NCBI GenBank assembly: GCA_050633105.1
Contig: JBOEFW010000024.1
Coordinates: 35,728-99,727, forward strand
Length of the DNA stretch: 64,000 nucleotides
Source of the DNA: Aureispira sp050633105
Lineage (GTDB): Bacteria; Bacteroidota; Bacteroidia; Chitinophagales; Saprospiraceae
Reading direction: 5' to 3'
How positions within the stretch are numbered: the stretch's first letter is position 1; every line of letters begins with the position of its first letter. This document shows positions 1 through 8,317 of the stretch, one piece after another. A program made the position numbers and the translations under genes. The notes below the pieces were generated by a model, which searched no databases, was not told the DNA's origin, and saw only the letters and a program-made list of their open reading frames with translations.

Positions 1-2082
1 GATGGTTTAGTTGGCTCTGTTGGAATCATAGCAATTCTATTTTTTGCCTTTTTTGCCTATGTTGTTTGGAATAAGAATCCAAATTTCAAAGATGGATTGA
101 GCAAAGATGATATTAAGGCTGCTTTCTCTTGGAGTAATTTATCGGCGACCGTTAAGAGCTTATTCCGACTAACACCAGAAGCGGTACCAGAGCCAGAACC
201 TGCCCCAACAAAAGTAGTCAAGGTCTTGCGTCCCAAAACGAATGTGGTTAAATCCGATGAAGGGACAGAACTCACGGTTAGTAATGCAGATTTTCCTGTA
301 TCAGAAGAGACAGATAAAGGAGTGGTAGAAATACCAAAAGTGATGGAACAATCTTCCAAAGCAGAGTTAGAAAGCAAAGTAAAGAAACTGACAAAGAGTC
401 AATTGGCTTTGGATTTAGAAAAAGCAGAACAAGAGCGCAAAGCGGCGGAAGCAGAAGAAGACCTAGAAATGGAGATTTCTAAAGATGCAGCCCCCTTAGA
501 TATTGCTATTGTAGAAGAAAATAAAGACCACGTAGAGCCTTATGACCCTACGTTAGATCTACCTCGTTATGAGAATCCTGTAATTGATCTATTAGAAAGC
601 TATGACGATCAGAAACCTGTTATTGATCGTGCTGAACTAGAGTCTAATAAAGATCAAATTATAGAAACCTTGCTCAATTATAAAATTGAGATTGTTAAGA
701 TTAAAGCAACGATTGGTCCTACTGTAACGCTCTATGAAATCATTCCTGCTCCTGGCGTGAGAATTTCTAAAATCAAGAGTTTAGAGGATGATATTGCCTT
801 GAGTTTGGCAGCATTAGGGATTCGTATTATTGCGCCGATTCCTGGAAAGGGAACAATTGGTATTGAGGTGCCCAATAGAAATAAACAAATTGTCTCTCTC
901 AAAGAAGTATTGGCTTCCACCAAATACCAAGAAGCAAAAATGGATTTGCCCATTGCTTTAGGGAAGACGATTTCTGATGAGGTCTTTATTGCAGATTTAG
1001 CAAAGATGCCCCACTTGCTGATTGCAGGGGCAACAGGTCAAGGTAAGTCAGTGGGTATTAATACCATCATTATGAGTTTGTTGTATAAGAAGCACCCTTC
1101 TCAACTCAAACTAATTTTGATTGATCCTAAGAAGGTAGAGCTCTCGCTGTACAATAAGATTTCTGCGCATTATTTAGGCTATTTGCCAGAGGAAGAAGAA
1201 GCGATTGTAACCGATGTAACAAAGGTTGTACAAACGTTATACTCCTTGACGGTCGAAATGGATGAGCGTTATAATCTGCTTAAAAAGGCGTCTGTTCGAA
1301 ACATTAATGAATACAATAAGAAATTTGTAGCGCGTAAACTTAACCCAGAAAAAGGGCATCGTTTTATGCCATTTATTGTATTAATAATTGATGAGTTTGC
1401 CGATTTAATTATGACGGCAGGAAAGGAAGTAGAGTTGCCCATTGGTCGTTTGGCCCAGTTGGCACGGGCAGTAGGTATCCACTTGATTATCGCAACACAG
1501 CGTCCATCTGTAAATATTATTACAGGGATTATCAAAGCAAATTTCCCAGCACGTCTAGCTTTTAAAGTGACGTCTAAAATTGATTCTCGTACCATCTTGG
1601 ATGGAGGAGGAGCAGAACAATTGATTGGTCGCGGAGATATGTTGCTCTCTTCAGGAGGGAGCCTGATTCGTATTCAATGTGCTTTTGTTGATACACCAGA
1701 AGTGGATCGAGTCATTGACCACATTGCTGGACAGCCAGGTTATCCAACGCCCTTTTTATTGCCTGCTTATGGAGAAGGAGGAGATGGTCCAAAAGACAGT
1801 GAGCAAAAATTGAATCAAGTCTTGCATGAATTGGATGAGCATTTTGATGACGCCGCTCGTTTAGTAGTAATGAACCAGCAAGGGTCTACTTCTATGATTC
1901 AGCGCCGTCTAAAATTGGGCTACAATAGAGCAGGGAGAATCATGGATCAATTGGAAAATACAGGGATTGTAGGCCCTAATGAAGGTTCTAAAGCCCGTCA
2001 AGTCTACATTCAAGATGAATTAGAATTGGAGCAAATTTTACAAGCTTTACATGAGCGAAAACGAAAAATTGCTTTTAGATAA
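1..2082 (+). CDS. ftsK: DNA translocase FtsK/SpoIIIE, 5' truncated by window edge
   Basis: The frame is open from base 1, so the first part of the gene lies outside the window. The visible 693 residues start with a hydrophobic segment (nt 10-70, rich in V, I, L, F), which fits the last N-terminal membrane helix. An acidic, charged linker follows. The motor domain carries Walker A GATGQGKS (nt 1027-1050) and Walker B LIIDEFADL (about nt 1381-1407). The C-terminal winged-helix gamma domain (from about nt 1858) carries the MIQRRLKLGYNRAGRIMD signature that reads the orienting DNA motifs. FtsK is a septal ATPase that pumps chromosome dimers towards XerCD/dif at division. The nearest downstream gene set, the his operon, has its own promoter and is unrelated. 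Confidence 0.96.
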   Translation, partial: DGLVGSVGIIAILFFAFFAYVVWNKNPNFKDGLSKDDIKAAFSWSNLSATVKSLFRLTPEAVPEPEPAPTKVVKVLRPKTNVVKSDEGTELTVSNADFPVSEETDKGVVEIPKVMEQSSKAELESKVKKLTKSQLALDLEKAEQERKAAEAEEDLEMEISKDAAPLDIAIVEENKDHVEPYDPTLDLPRYENPVIDLLESYDDQKPVIDRAELESNKDQIIETLLNYKIEIVKIKATIGPTVTLYEIIPAPGVRISKIKSLEDDIALSLAALGIRIIAPIPGKGTIGIEVPNRNKQIVSLKEVLASTKYQEAKMDLPIALGKTISDEVFIADLAKMPHLLIAGATGQGKSVGINTIIMSLLYKKHPSQLKLILIDPKKVELSLYNKISAHYLGYLPEEEEAIVTDVTKVVQTLYSLTVEMDERYNLLKKASVRNINEYNKKFVARKLNPEKGHRFMPFIVLIIDEFADLIMTAGKEVELPIGRLAQLARAVGIHLIIATQRPSVNIITGIIKANFPARLAFKVTSKIDSRTILDGGGAEQLIGRGDMLLSSGGSLIRIQCAFVDTPEVDRVIDHIAGQPGYPTPFLLPAYGEGGDGPKDSEQKLNQVLHELDEHFDDAARLVVMNQQGSTSMIQRRLKLGYNRAGRIMDQLENTGIVGPNEGSKARQVYIQDELELEQILQALHERKRKIAFR

Positions 2083-2101
2083 AAGAAAAAAATCTAAAAA
2101 A

Positions 2102-2133
2102 TTTGGTAGTTGAATAGAAATGCCCTAGGTTTG
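2102..2133 (+). promoter_or_regulatory. Promoter of the his operon (Bacteroidota type)
   Basis: TTTG at 2102-2105 and TAGGTTTG at 2126-2133 are separated by 20 bases. This matches the Bacteroidota housekeeping consensus TTTG-N(19-21)-TAnnTTTG. Transcription should start near 2140, about 35 bases before the leader peptide. It is the only match with both boxes between ftsK and hisG. Confidence 0.7.
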
Positions 2134-2174
2134 AGGCATCGAACAAAGACAAATTTAATTCACGGTATCACTAT

Positions 2175-2291
2175 ATGCAAAACGTCATTACACCTACTAC
2201 ACATCAAGTACATCATTGGTTGGGCAACCCTCCAAGTGATGCTGCTGTAGTTGGACATGGCGCTGCTTCACTGCTTTTATACACGAGATAA
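2175..2291 (+). CDS. hisL: his operon leader peptide (38 codons, His-containing)
   Basis: This small frame begins at ATG 2175 and ends at TAA 2289-2291, between the his promoter and hisG. Histidine codons (all CAT) fall at positions 10, 13, 14 and 28, with the THQVHHW cluster at codons 9-15. The rest (GNPPSDAAVVGH, then a Leu run) resembles no known protein. Its place upstream of a strong terminator, with its adjacent His codons lying inside an RNA segment that can sequester the antiterminator, marks it as an attenuator leader rather than a functional protein. The symbol is given by role, not by homology. No clear Shine-Dalgarno sequence precedes it, which is normal in this phylum. Confidence 0.7.
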   Translation: MQNVITPTTHQVHHWLGNPPSDAAVVGHGAASLLLYTR

Positions 2292-2340
2292 AAGGCAGTA
2301 AGTAACCGTTCTAAAAATACAAAAAGGCTTATCACTTGGT
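2211..2340 (+). promoter_or_regulatory. his attenuator: mutually exclusive RNA segments 1, 2 and 3
   Basis: Segment 1, ATCATTGG (2212-2219), lies on the His13-His14-Trp15 codons. It can pair with segment 2, CCAAGTGAT (2232-2240), with one bulged G. Segment 2 is also a perfect 9-base complement of segment 3, ATCACTTGG (2331-2339), which is the upper 5' arm and loop of the terminator. A ribosome stalled at His13/His14 would cover segment 1 and free segment 2 to break the terminator. A ribosome that runs on would let 1:2 and the terminator form. The complementarity is seen directly; the regulatory logic follows the classical his/trp attenuation model. Confidence 0.72.
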
Positions 2341-2357
2341 GATAAGCCTTTTTTTTA
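2321..2357 (+). terminator. Intrinsic terminator of the his attenuator
   Basis: The arms AAAAAGGCTTATCAC (2321-2335) and GTGATAAGCCTTTTT (2339-2353) enclose a 3-base loop TTG, and the right arm runs into a T tract to about 2356. It lies 30 bases after the leader stop and about 57 bases before hisG, so it must be read through for the operon to be expressed. Confidence 0.88.
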
Positions 2358-2413
2358 TTGCTTTTTTCTAACCTATGTTTATTCTAACCCAAGTAAATAA
2401 ATTTTAATAAATA

Positions 2414-3301
2414 ATGAATACAGTGAAACTTACCAACGACAAACAACCAATTTTGCGCATCGCTCTTCAAAAATCAGGTCGTTTAACGGAGCAATCTTTA
2501 GAATTGTTGAAAGATTGTGGAATACAATTGCCTGTTGGCGGGCGCAAATTGGTCGCTCCTGCTAGTAATTTTCCAATGGAAGTCTACTTTTTGAGAAGTT
2601 CCGATATTCCTGCTTATGTAGCAGATGGAGTAGCGGATGTAGGGATTTTAGGAGAGAATGTTTTATTAGAAAAAGAAGTGACAGTAGATACGATTTTGCC
2701 TTTGGGCTTTGCACAGTGTCGTTTATCCTTGGCGATTCCTAAAGGAGAAACTTATACAGGAGTAGAATATTGGCAGGATAAAGAAATTGCAACCAGTTAT
2801 CCCAATACTTTACGTCGATTTCTAACCGAGAATAAAGTTACTGCTAATGTTCAAATGATTAGTGGATCAGTAGAAATTGCCCCTAGTATTGGCTTGGCAG
2901 ATGGGGTTTGCGATTTGGTAAGTTCAGGGTCAACCTTATTGAGTAATGGTTTGAAAGAAGTAGCAATTATTTTAGAATCAGAAGCTGTTTTAGTCGCAAA
3001 TAAAGACTTAGCGGTTCCAAAGAAAGCATTGTTAGAGCAACTTATTTTTAGAATGCGCGCGAATCAAGCAGCGGCCAACAACAAATACATCTTACTCAAC
3101 GCGCCCAATGACAAAGTCGCGACGATTAGTGCCTTATTACCAGGAATGAAAAGCCCTAGTATTATGCCTTTGGGGGATAGTGGTTGGAGTTCTTTGCATT
3201 CTGTCGTAAAAGAAACAGCCTTTTGGGAGCGGATTGATGCCCTCAAAGCCGCAGGAGCAGAAGGGATTTTAGTCTTGCCTATTGAAAAAATGATTGTTTA
3301 G
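2414..3301 (+). CDS. hisG: ATP phosphoribosyltransferase (long form)
   Basis: Condenses ATP and PRPP in the first committed step of histidine synthesis. The 295-residue length and the C-terminal segment (about residues 215-295, ending ILVLPIEKMIV) show the long form with the HisG_C regulatory domain that binds histidine, so no HisZ partner is needed. The catalytic half opens with LRIALQKSGRLTEQSLELL and has the phosphate-binding stretch around DLVSSGSTL (about 171-179). It is the first structural gene of the operon, after the attenuator. Expression should therefore be controlled twice: by attenuation and by feedback inhibition. Confidence 0.96.
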   Translation: MNTVKLTNDKQPILRIALQKSGRLTEQSLELLKDCGIQLPVGGRKLVAPASNFPMEVYFLRSSDIPAYVADGVADVGILGENVLLEKEVTVDTILPLGFAQCRLSLAIPKGETYTGVEYWQDKEIATSYPNTLRRFLTENKVTANVQMISGSVEIAPSIGLADGVCDLVSSGSTLLSNGLKEVAIILESEAVLVANKDLAVPKKALLEQLIFRMRANQAAANNKYILLNAPNDKVATISALLPGMKSPSIMPLGDSGWSSLHSVVKETAFWERIDALKAAGAEGILVLPIEKMIV

Positions 3302-3304
3302 TCC

Positions 3305-3319
3305 AGACGGGAAACGTCT
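3305..3319 (+). other. Short hairpin between hisG and hisD
   Basis: AGACG (3305-3309) and CGTCT (3315-3319) enclose the loop GGAAA, directly after the hisG stop. There is no T tract, so it is not a terminator. It could affect message stability, which is inference only. Confidence 0.35.
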
Positions 3320-3337
3320 ACCATAGAATTGATAAAA

Positions 3338-4657
3338 ATGATAACAATTTACGATACTCCCAGCAATTGGACGCCGTTATTGGAGCGCCCTACTTTAGAT
3401 ACTACTAGTTTGGAAAATAAGGTGCAAGAAATCCTACAACGAATTCAAGCAGAAGGAGACCAAGCGGTACAAGAATATACAGAACAATTTGATGGTGTTC
3501 ATCTTACTAGTCCTATACTAACCGAAGAAGAACGCACGACTGCCATTGCTCAATTAGAACCACGATTGAGAGCGGCTATTGATGTGGCTTATGACAATAT
3601 CCGTCAATTTCACAGCAGCCAAGGAGAGCGCGAAGAGCGGATAGAAACGACTATGGGGATTACTTGTTGGCGAAAAAGTGTGGCGATAGAGCGAGTTGGC
3701 CTATACATTCCAGGTGGAACGGCTCCTTTGTTTTCAACGGTACTGATGTTGGGCGTTCCAGCTCAATTGGCGGGTTGTTCAACACAAATTCTTTGCACCC
3801 CTCCTAACAAGGGGGGAAAGATTCACCCTGCGATTGTTTATGCGGCATCTTTAGTGGGCTGTCGCCAAATCTTTAAGATTGGTGGTGTACAAGCAATAGG
3901 AGCAATGGCTTATGGAACGGCTATAGTTCCAAAAGTGTATAAGATTTTTGGTCCAGGCAACCAATATGTGACTTGCGCTAAGCAATTGGTCCGTCAACAA
4001 GGAACGGCGATTGATATGCCAGCAGGCCCTTCCGAATTATTGGTTTGGGCAGATGCAACGACCAATGCTGCTTTTGTGGCCGCTGATTTATTGTCGCAAG
4101 CAGAACATGGTGCTGATAGTCAAGTGGTATTGGTTAGTGAGAATACCTCAATTCTCCGCCAAGTACAAACGGCTTTACAAGAACAATTAGCGACCTTACC
4201 TAGAGCCGAAATTGCAAAGGCTGCTTTAGTGAATAGCCGAGCTATTCGCTTGGAAACGGAGGCGGAAATTTTAGATTTTATCAATCAATATGCTCCTGAG
4301 CACTTGATTATTAATACAGCAGATGCAGAGCGTCAGGCAAACAATATTATCAATGCAGGATCTATTTTTATAGGAGCCTACACCCCTGAATCTCTAGGGG
4401 ATTATGCCTCAGGTACCAACCACACTTTACCAACGAATGGTTATGCTCGTCAATACAGCGGTGTTTCTTTAGATGCTTTTGTAAAGAAAATAACATTTCA
4501 GAAAGCCACACAGACAGGCTTAAAAAATATTGCTTGGGTGGTGGAAACAATGGCTGCCGCCGAATTATTAACAGCGCATGAACGGGCCGTTAGTATCCGA
4601 GTCGCAGCCTTAGAAAAGGCCTCTATAGCCTCGGCTTCTATTGTAACGAAGTCCTAA
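3338..4657 (+). CDS. hisD: Histidinol dehydrogenase
   Basis: Zinc-dependent four-electron NAD oxidation of histidinol to histidine, the last two steps of the pathway. Family blocks are present in order: ERVGLYIPGGTAPLFSTVLM, FGPGNQYVTCAKQLV, IDMPAGPSELLVWAD, LLSQAEHGADSQVVL (the Gln and His that bind zinc), YAPEHLII, GDYASGTNHTLPT (zinc Asp) and LTAHERAVSIR (zinc His). I chose ATG 3338 (MITIYD) rather than an in-frame TTG three codons upstream, giving 439 residues, the normal family size. It lies 36 bases after hisG. Confidence 0.96.
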   Translation: MITIYDTPSNWTPLLERPTLDTTSLENKVQEILQRIQAEGDQAVQEYTEQFDGVHLTSPILTEEERTTAIAQLEPRLRAAIDVAYDNIRQFHSSQGEREERIETTMGITCWRKSVAIERVGLYIPGGTAPLFSTVLMLGVPAQLAGCSTQILCTPPNKGGKIHPAIVYAASLVGCRQIFKIGGVQAIGAMAYGTAIVPKVYKIFGPGNQYVTCAKQLVRQQGTAIDMPAGPSELLVWADATTNAAFVAADLLSQAEHGADSQVVLVSENTSILRQVQTALQEQLATLPRAEIAKAALVNSRAIRLETEAEILDFINQYAPEHLIINTADAERQANNIINAGSIFIGAYTPESLGDYASGTNHTLPTNGYARQYSGVSLDAFVKKITFQKATQTGLKNIAWVVETMAAAELLTAHERAVSIRVAALEKASIASASIVTKS

Positions 4658-4687
4658 TACATTCATTTTTATAATCAGAAGAATATC

Positions 4688-5746
4688 ATGTCACTAATTA
4701 CGGATTTATTATGTCCACACTTACGCACTTTAGCGCCTTATCAATCGGCTCGTTCGGAGTTTAAAGGACCAGCAAATATATTTTTGGACGCGAATGAGGC
4801 ACCAGAAGGACGTTATAATCGCTATCCTGATCCTTTGCAAAAAGCGATAAAAGTACGTTTAGCTACGTTACATCAAGTTAATTCCGAGCAAATTTTTGTT
4901 GGGAATGGAAGTGATGAAGCGATTGATTTATTGTTGCGTTTATTCTGTCAAGGAGGAAAAGATGCGATCATTACTTTGCCACCAACCTATGGGATGTATA
5001 AGGTTTCTGCGGCGATTAATAATGTTGAATTGGTTGAAATACCTTTATTAAAAGGATTTCAACCTGATGTAGCGAGAATCTTAGCCGCCCAAAATAAGCG
5101 AACAAAATTGTTGTTTGTGTGCAGTCCCAATAATCCAACAGGTAATTTGATGCAGCAAGCGGCTTTGCAAGAATTGTTAGCAAAATTTAAAGGACTTGTC
5201 GTAGTGGATGAAGCGTATATTCAATTTGCTTCGGCGAATAGTACTACTATGTTATTAGAACAATATCCCAATTTAGTAGTCCTACAAACCTTGTCTAAAG
5301 CTTGGGGCTTAGCGGGCTTACGCTTGGGAATGGCTTTCGCTCAACCAGAAATCATAGACTGGTTAACGGCTATTAAACCACCTTATAATGTTAATGTAGC
5401 GACACAAGAATTGGCTTTGGAGGCCTTACAACAAGTTTCTATTCTAGAAAAACGGGTAGAGCAGATTATTCAAGAGCGTGCTCGTTTACGGGCTTTGCTT
5501 CAACAATTGTCGATTGTCCAACAAATTTATCCCTCCGCGGCTAATTTTTTATTAGTACAGGTAACGGCTCCTGATGAATTGTATCAATACCTCATTGAAG
5601 AAGGTATTGTGGTTCGAAATCGAAGCCGAGTCGCGCAATGTGAAGGCTGCTTGCGCTTTACCGTAGGCAGTGCTACAGAGAACGAACAATTATTAACGGC
5701 ATTAACAACTTATGCTACGGCATTCACTTCTTCAACTTCTATCTAA
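4688..5746 (+). CDS. hisC: Histidinol-phosphate aminotransferase
   Basis: PLP-dependent fold-type I aminotransferase that converts imidazole acetol phosphate to histidinol phosphate. It has 352 residues, typical for HisC. Visible hallmarks are the substrate loop DANEAPEGRYNRYPDP (about 34-49), VGNGSDEAID, CSPNNPTGN, the PLP Asp in VVVDEAYIQF, the Schiff-base lysine K204 in TLSKAWGLAGLRLG, and the distal Arg region VVRNRSRV near the C-terminus. It lies 30 bases after hisD and 3 bases before hisB. Confidence 0.95.
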   Translation: MSLITDLLCPHLRTLAPYQSARSEFKGPANIFLDANEAPEGRYNRYPDPLQKAIKVRLATLHQVNSEQIFVGNGSDEAIDLLLRLFCQGGKDAIITLPPTYGMYKVSAAINNVELVEIPLLKGFQPDVARILAAQNKRTKLLFVCSPNNPTGNLMQQAALQELLAKFKGLVVVDEAYIQFASANSTTMLLEQYPNLVVLQTLSKAWGLAGLRLGMAFAQPEIIDWLTAIKPPYNVNVATQELALEALQQVSILEKRVEQIIQERARLRALLQQLSIVQQIYPSAANFLLVQVTAPDELYQYLIEEGIVVRNRSRVAQCEGCLRFTVGSATENEQLLTALTTYATAFTSSTSI

Positions 5747-5749
5747 ATC

Positions 5750-6871
5750 ATGGTAACAAAAGTATTATTTATAGATCGTGACGGGACTTTGGTTATGGAG
5801 CCTCCTGTAGATTATCAATTGGACAGCTTAGAAAAGCTAGAGTTTTACCCTAAGGTATTTCAATACCTCGCTAAAATCGTTCAAGAACTGGATTATAAAT
5901 TGGTGATGGTAACGAACCAAGATGGCTTAGGAACCCGTTCTTTCCCAGAGGAAGATTTTTGGCCAGCACATAATAAAATGCTAAAAGCATTTGAACATGA
6001 AGGGATTGAATTTGAAGAAATTCTTATTGATCGCTCTTTTCCTGCAGATAATGCACCAACACGTAAACCAAGGACAGGTTTATTAACCGCTTATATAGAA
6101 GGTGATTATGATTTAGAAAATTCTTATGTACTGGGGGATCGTTGGTCGGATATGGAATTGGCGAACAACTTAGGAGCACAGGGAATTTGGCTACAGCCTA
6201 CTACTGAAAAACAACCTTTGGGCAGCACACAAAATTGTATTGCATTGCAAACGCCTGATTGGAAGGCTATCTATGAACTACTTCAACAACCTGCTCGTAC
6301 GGCTGTGTTGAATAGAACAACAAAAGAAACAGCGATAGAGGTGGCCTTGAATTTGGATGGAGATGCGCAAGCGGATGTTTCTACAGGAATTCACTTTTTT
6401 GACCACATGCTAGAGCAATTGGCACGGCATGCTGGAATGGATCTACGGATACAAGTCAAAGGGGATTTGGAAGTAGATGAACACCACACGATTGAAGATA
6501 CAGCTTTGGCTTTGGGAGCTGCTTTTAAGAAGGCCTTGGGAGATAAGCGTGGCTTAGAACGTTATGGTTTTTGCTTACCAATGGATGATTGCTTAGCACA
6601 AGTGGCGATTGATTTTGGAGGGCGTCCATGGTTGGTTTGGGAAGCAGAATTTAAACGAGAAATGATTGGTAAAATGCCGACTGAGATGTTTTTGCACTTT
6701 TTTAAGTCGTTTTCTGATGGCGCACAGTGCAATTTGAATATACAAGCTAGTGGGCAAAATGAGCATCATAAAATAGAGTCTATTTTTAAGGCGTGGGCAC
6801 GGGCGATTAAGATGGCTTTGCGCCGTGATCCTTTATCGAAACACTTGCCTTCTACAAAGGGGGTATTATAA
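5750..6871 (+). CDS. hisB: Bifunctional histidinol-phosphatase / imidazoleglycerol-phosphate dehydratase
   Basis: A fusion of two pathway enzymes, as in E. coli. Residues 1 to about 170 form a HAD-type phosphatase with the catalytic DxD in FIDRDGTLV (D9 and D11). From about residue 183 onward is the dehydratase with the metal-binding HFFDHMLEQLARHAGMDL and DEHHTIEDTALALG blocks. The 373-residue length fits the bifunctional form. Because both activities sit here, the operon needs no separate histidinol phosphatase gene. Confidence 0.95.
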   Translation: MVTKVLFIDRDGTLVMEPPVDYQLDSLEKLEFYPKVFQYLAKIVQELDYKLVMVTNQDGLGTRSFPEEDFWPAHNKMLKAFEHEGIEFEEILIDRSFPADNAPTRKPRTGLLTAYIEGDYDLENSYVLGDRWSDMELANNLGAQGIWLQPTTEKQPLGSTQNCIALQTPDWKAIYELLQQPARTAVLNRTTKETAIEVALNLDGDAQADVSTGIHFFDHMLEQLARHAGMDLRIQVKGDLEVDEHHTIEDTALALGAAFKKALGDKRGLERYGFCLPMDDCLAQVAIDFGGRPWLVWEAEFKREMIGKMPTEMFLHFFKSFSDGAQCNLNIQASGQNEHHKIESIFKAWARAIKMALRRDPLSKHLPSTKGVL

Positions 6872-6910
6872 GTAAAGGGGTTTATTATAAAAATGATTAA
6901 AATAGATAAA

Positions 6911-7504
6911 ATGAATGTGGTCATTATTGATTATAAAGCAGGAAATACTCGTTCCTTGCAATTTGCGCTCAGTCGATTAGGAATGAAGGCTACGTTGAGC
7001 AAGGATTGGACAACAATTAAAGCGGCTGATCGGGTGTTTTTTCCAGGAGTAGGTGCGGCTGGCTTTGCTATGGCACAATTGAGGGAGAGTGGTTTGGAAA
7101 CACTTATTCCTACTTTAACGCAACCTGTCCTAGGAATTTGCTTGGGAATGCAGTTGCTGTGTACGGCTTCTGATGAAAATAGTGCAGCAGGCTTAGGAGT
7201 TTTTGATACAAGAGTTACAGCGTTACCTGTTGCTCCTGGGTTAAAAGTACCTCATATGGGCTGGAACCAATTGCAACAAGAAAACAGCTGCTTGTTGAAG
7301 GGATTACCTGCTGCGCCTTATTTTTATTTTGTACACAGTTATGCCGTTCCTGTTGTATCGGCAACAACGGCAGTGTGTACCCATGGACAAGCGTTTAGTG
7401 CCCTATTAGAAAAGGATAACTTTTATGCCGTGCAGTTTCATCCTGAGAAATCAGGGGCGATTGGGGCGCAATTGCTGTCTAATTTTTTGACGCTTGCTGT
7501 TTAA
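6911..7504 (+). CDS. hisH: Imidazole glycerol phosphate synthase, glutaminase subunit
   Basis: Class I glutamine amidotransferase that feeds ammonia to HisF. The catalytic triad is visible: nucleophile C77 in LGICLGMQLL, and H177 and E179 in VQFHPEKSG. The oxyanion region FFPGVGAAG (about 43-51) is also present. I start at ATG 6911 because HisH proteins begin with M-N-V-V-I-I-D-Y-K-A-G-N. An in-frame ATG at 6893 would add six residues of no family value. Length from the chosen start is 197 residues, normal for HisH. Confidence 0.94.
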   Translation: MNVVIIDYKAGNTRSLQFALSRLGMKATLSKDWTTIKAADRVFFPGVGAAGFAMAQLRESGLETLIPTLTQPVLGICLGMQLLCTASDENSAAGLGVFDTRVTALPVAPGLKVPHMGWNQLQQENSCLLKGLPAAPYFYFVHSYAVPVVSATTAVCTHGQAFSALLEKDNFYAVQFHPEKSGAIGAQLLSNFLTLAV

Positions 7505-7513
7505 TTGAATAAC

Positions 7514-7529
7514 GCGTTGCATGCAACGC
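7514..7529. repeat. Perfect 16-base palindrome between hisH and hisA
   Basis: GCGTTGCATGCAACGC is its own reverse complement. After one mismatch on each side it continues as AATAA/TTATT, so the imperfect inverted repeat spans about 7508-7535. The same 16 bases occur once more in this window at 21337-21352 inside a coding region. There is no T tract, so it is not a terminator. Confidence 0.6.
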
Positions 7530-7567
7530 ATTATTAGGCCATTTTAAAACATTTTCATAAAAATATT

Positions 7568-8314
7568 ATGCTAGAAATCATACCAGCAATTGATCTCATC
7601 AACGGTCAATGCGTTCGTTTAACGCAAGGCGATTATCAACAGAAAAAAGTATACAATAACGACCCTGTTGCGATGGCACAAGAATTTGAAGCAGCAGGAA
7701 TTACACGCTTGCACTTAGTCGATTTGGATGGTGCCAAAGCACGGAAAGTAATGAATTTAGAAGTATTAAGAAAGATCGCACAAGGAACCAACTTAACCAT
7801 TGATTTTGGAGGTGGGGTGCAATCGGAAGAAGATTTACAAAAGGTTTTAGAAGCAGGCGCAACACAAGTTACGGCAGGGAGTTTGGCCGTGAAGCAACCA
7901 GAAATAGTCGTAGACTGGCTAGAACGTTATGGTACAGAACGTATTATTTTAGGAGCCGATGTGTTGAATGGTAACATTGCCATTCATGGATGGCAAGAGG
8001 AGAGCGAAGAGAACATTACCATTTTCTTAGAACGTTACACACAGAAAGGAGTCGAATACTGCATTTGTACGGACGTTTCAAAAGATGGCTTATTGAAAGG
8101 AACAGCCTTAGAGTTGTACCAAGAACTACGTTTAGGGTTTCCAGATTTAAAACTTATTGCTAGTGGAGGAGTACGAACGTTAGCAGAATTAGTGGCTCTC
8201 AAAGAGATGGGCTGTTATGGAGTAATTATAGGTAAAGCCTTGTATGAAGGGCACCTCCCTTTGAGTGCTTTGCGCAACTTTATTTTACAACAACAAGTTC
8301 TCACAAACAACTAA
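7568..8314 (+). CDS. hisA: Phosphoribosyl-formimino-AICAR-phosphate isomerase HisA
   Basis: TIM-barrel Amadori isomerase (ProFAR to PRFAR), 248 residues. The N-terminal half carries IIPAIDLINGQCVRLTQGDY with the catalytic Asp on strand 1 and LHLVDLDGAK. The C-terminal half carries CTDVSKDGLLKGT with the second catalytic Asp. The phosphate sites IDFGGGVQ and IASGGVR complete the fold. It resembles its neighbour HisF, as expected for this ancient pair. It is separated from hisH by 63 bases that hold the palindrome. Confidence 0.95.
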   Translation: MLEIIPAIDLINGQCVRLTQGDYQQKKVYNNDPVAMAQEFEAAGITRLHLVDLDGAKARKVMNLEVLRKIAQGTNLTIDFGGGVQSEEDLQKVLEAGATQVTAGSLAVKQPEIVVDWLERYGTERIILGADVLNGNIAIHGWQEESEENITIFLERYTQKGVEYCICTDVSKDGLLKGTALELYQELRLGFPDLKLIASGGVRTLAELVALKEMGCYGVIIGKALYEGHLPLSALRNFILQQQVLTNN

Positions 8315-8317
8315 AAA

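Noticed and set aside
2235..2272. Alternative leader hairpin AAGTGATGCTGC with GCTGCTTCACT
   Set aside because: It pairs with mismatches at three positions and would compete with the antiterminator in both states, so it does not explain regulation as well as the 2212-2240 pairing.
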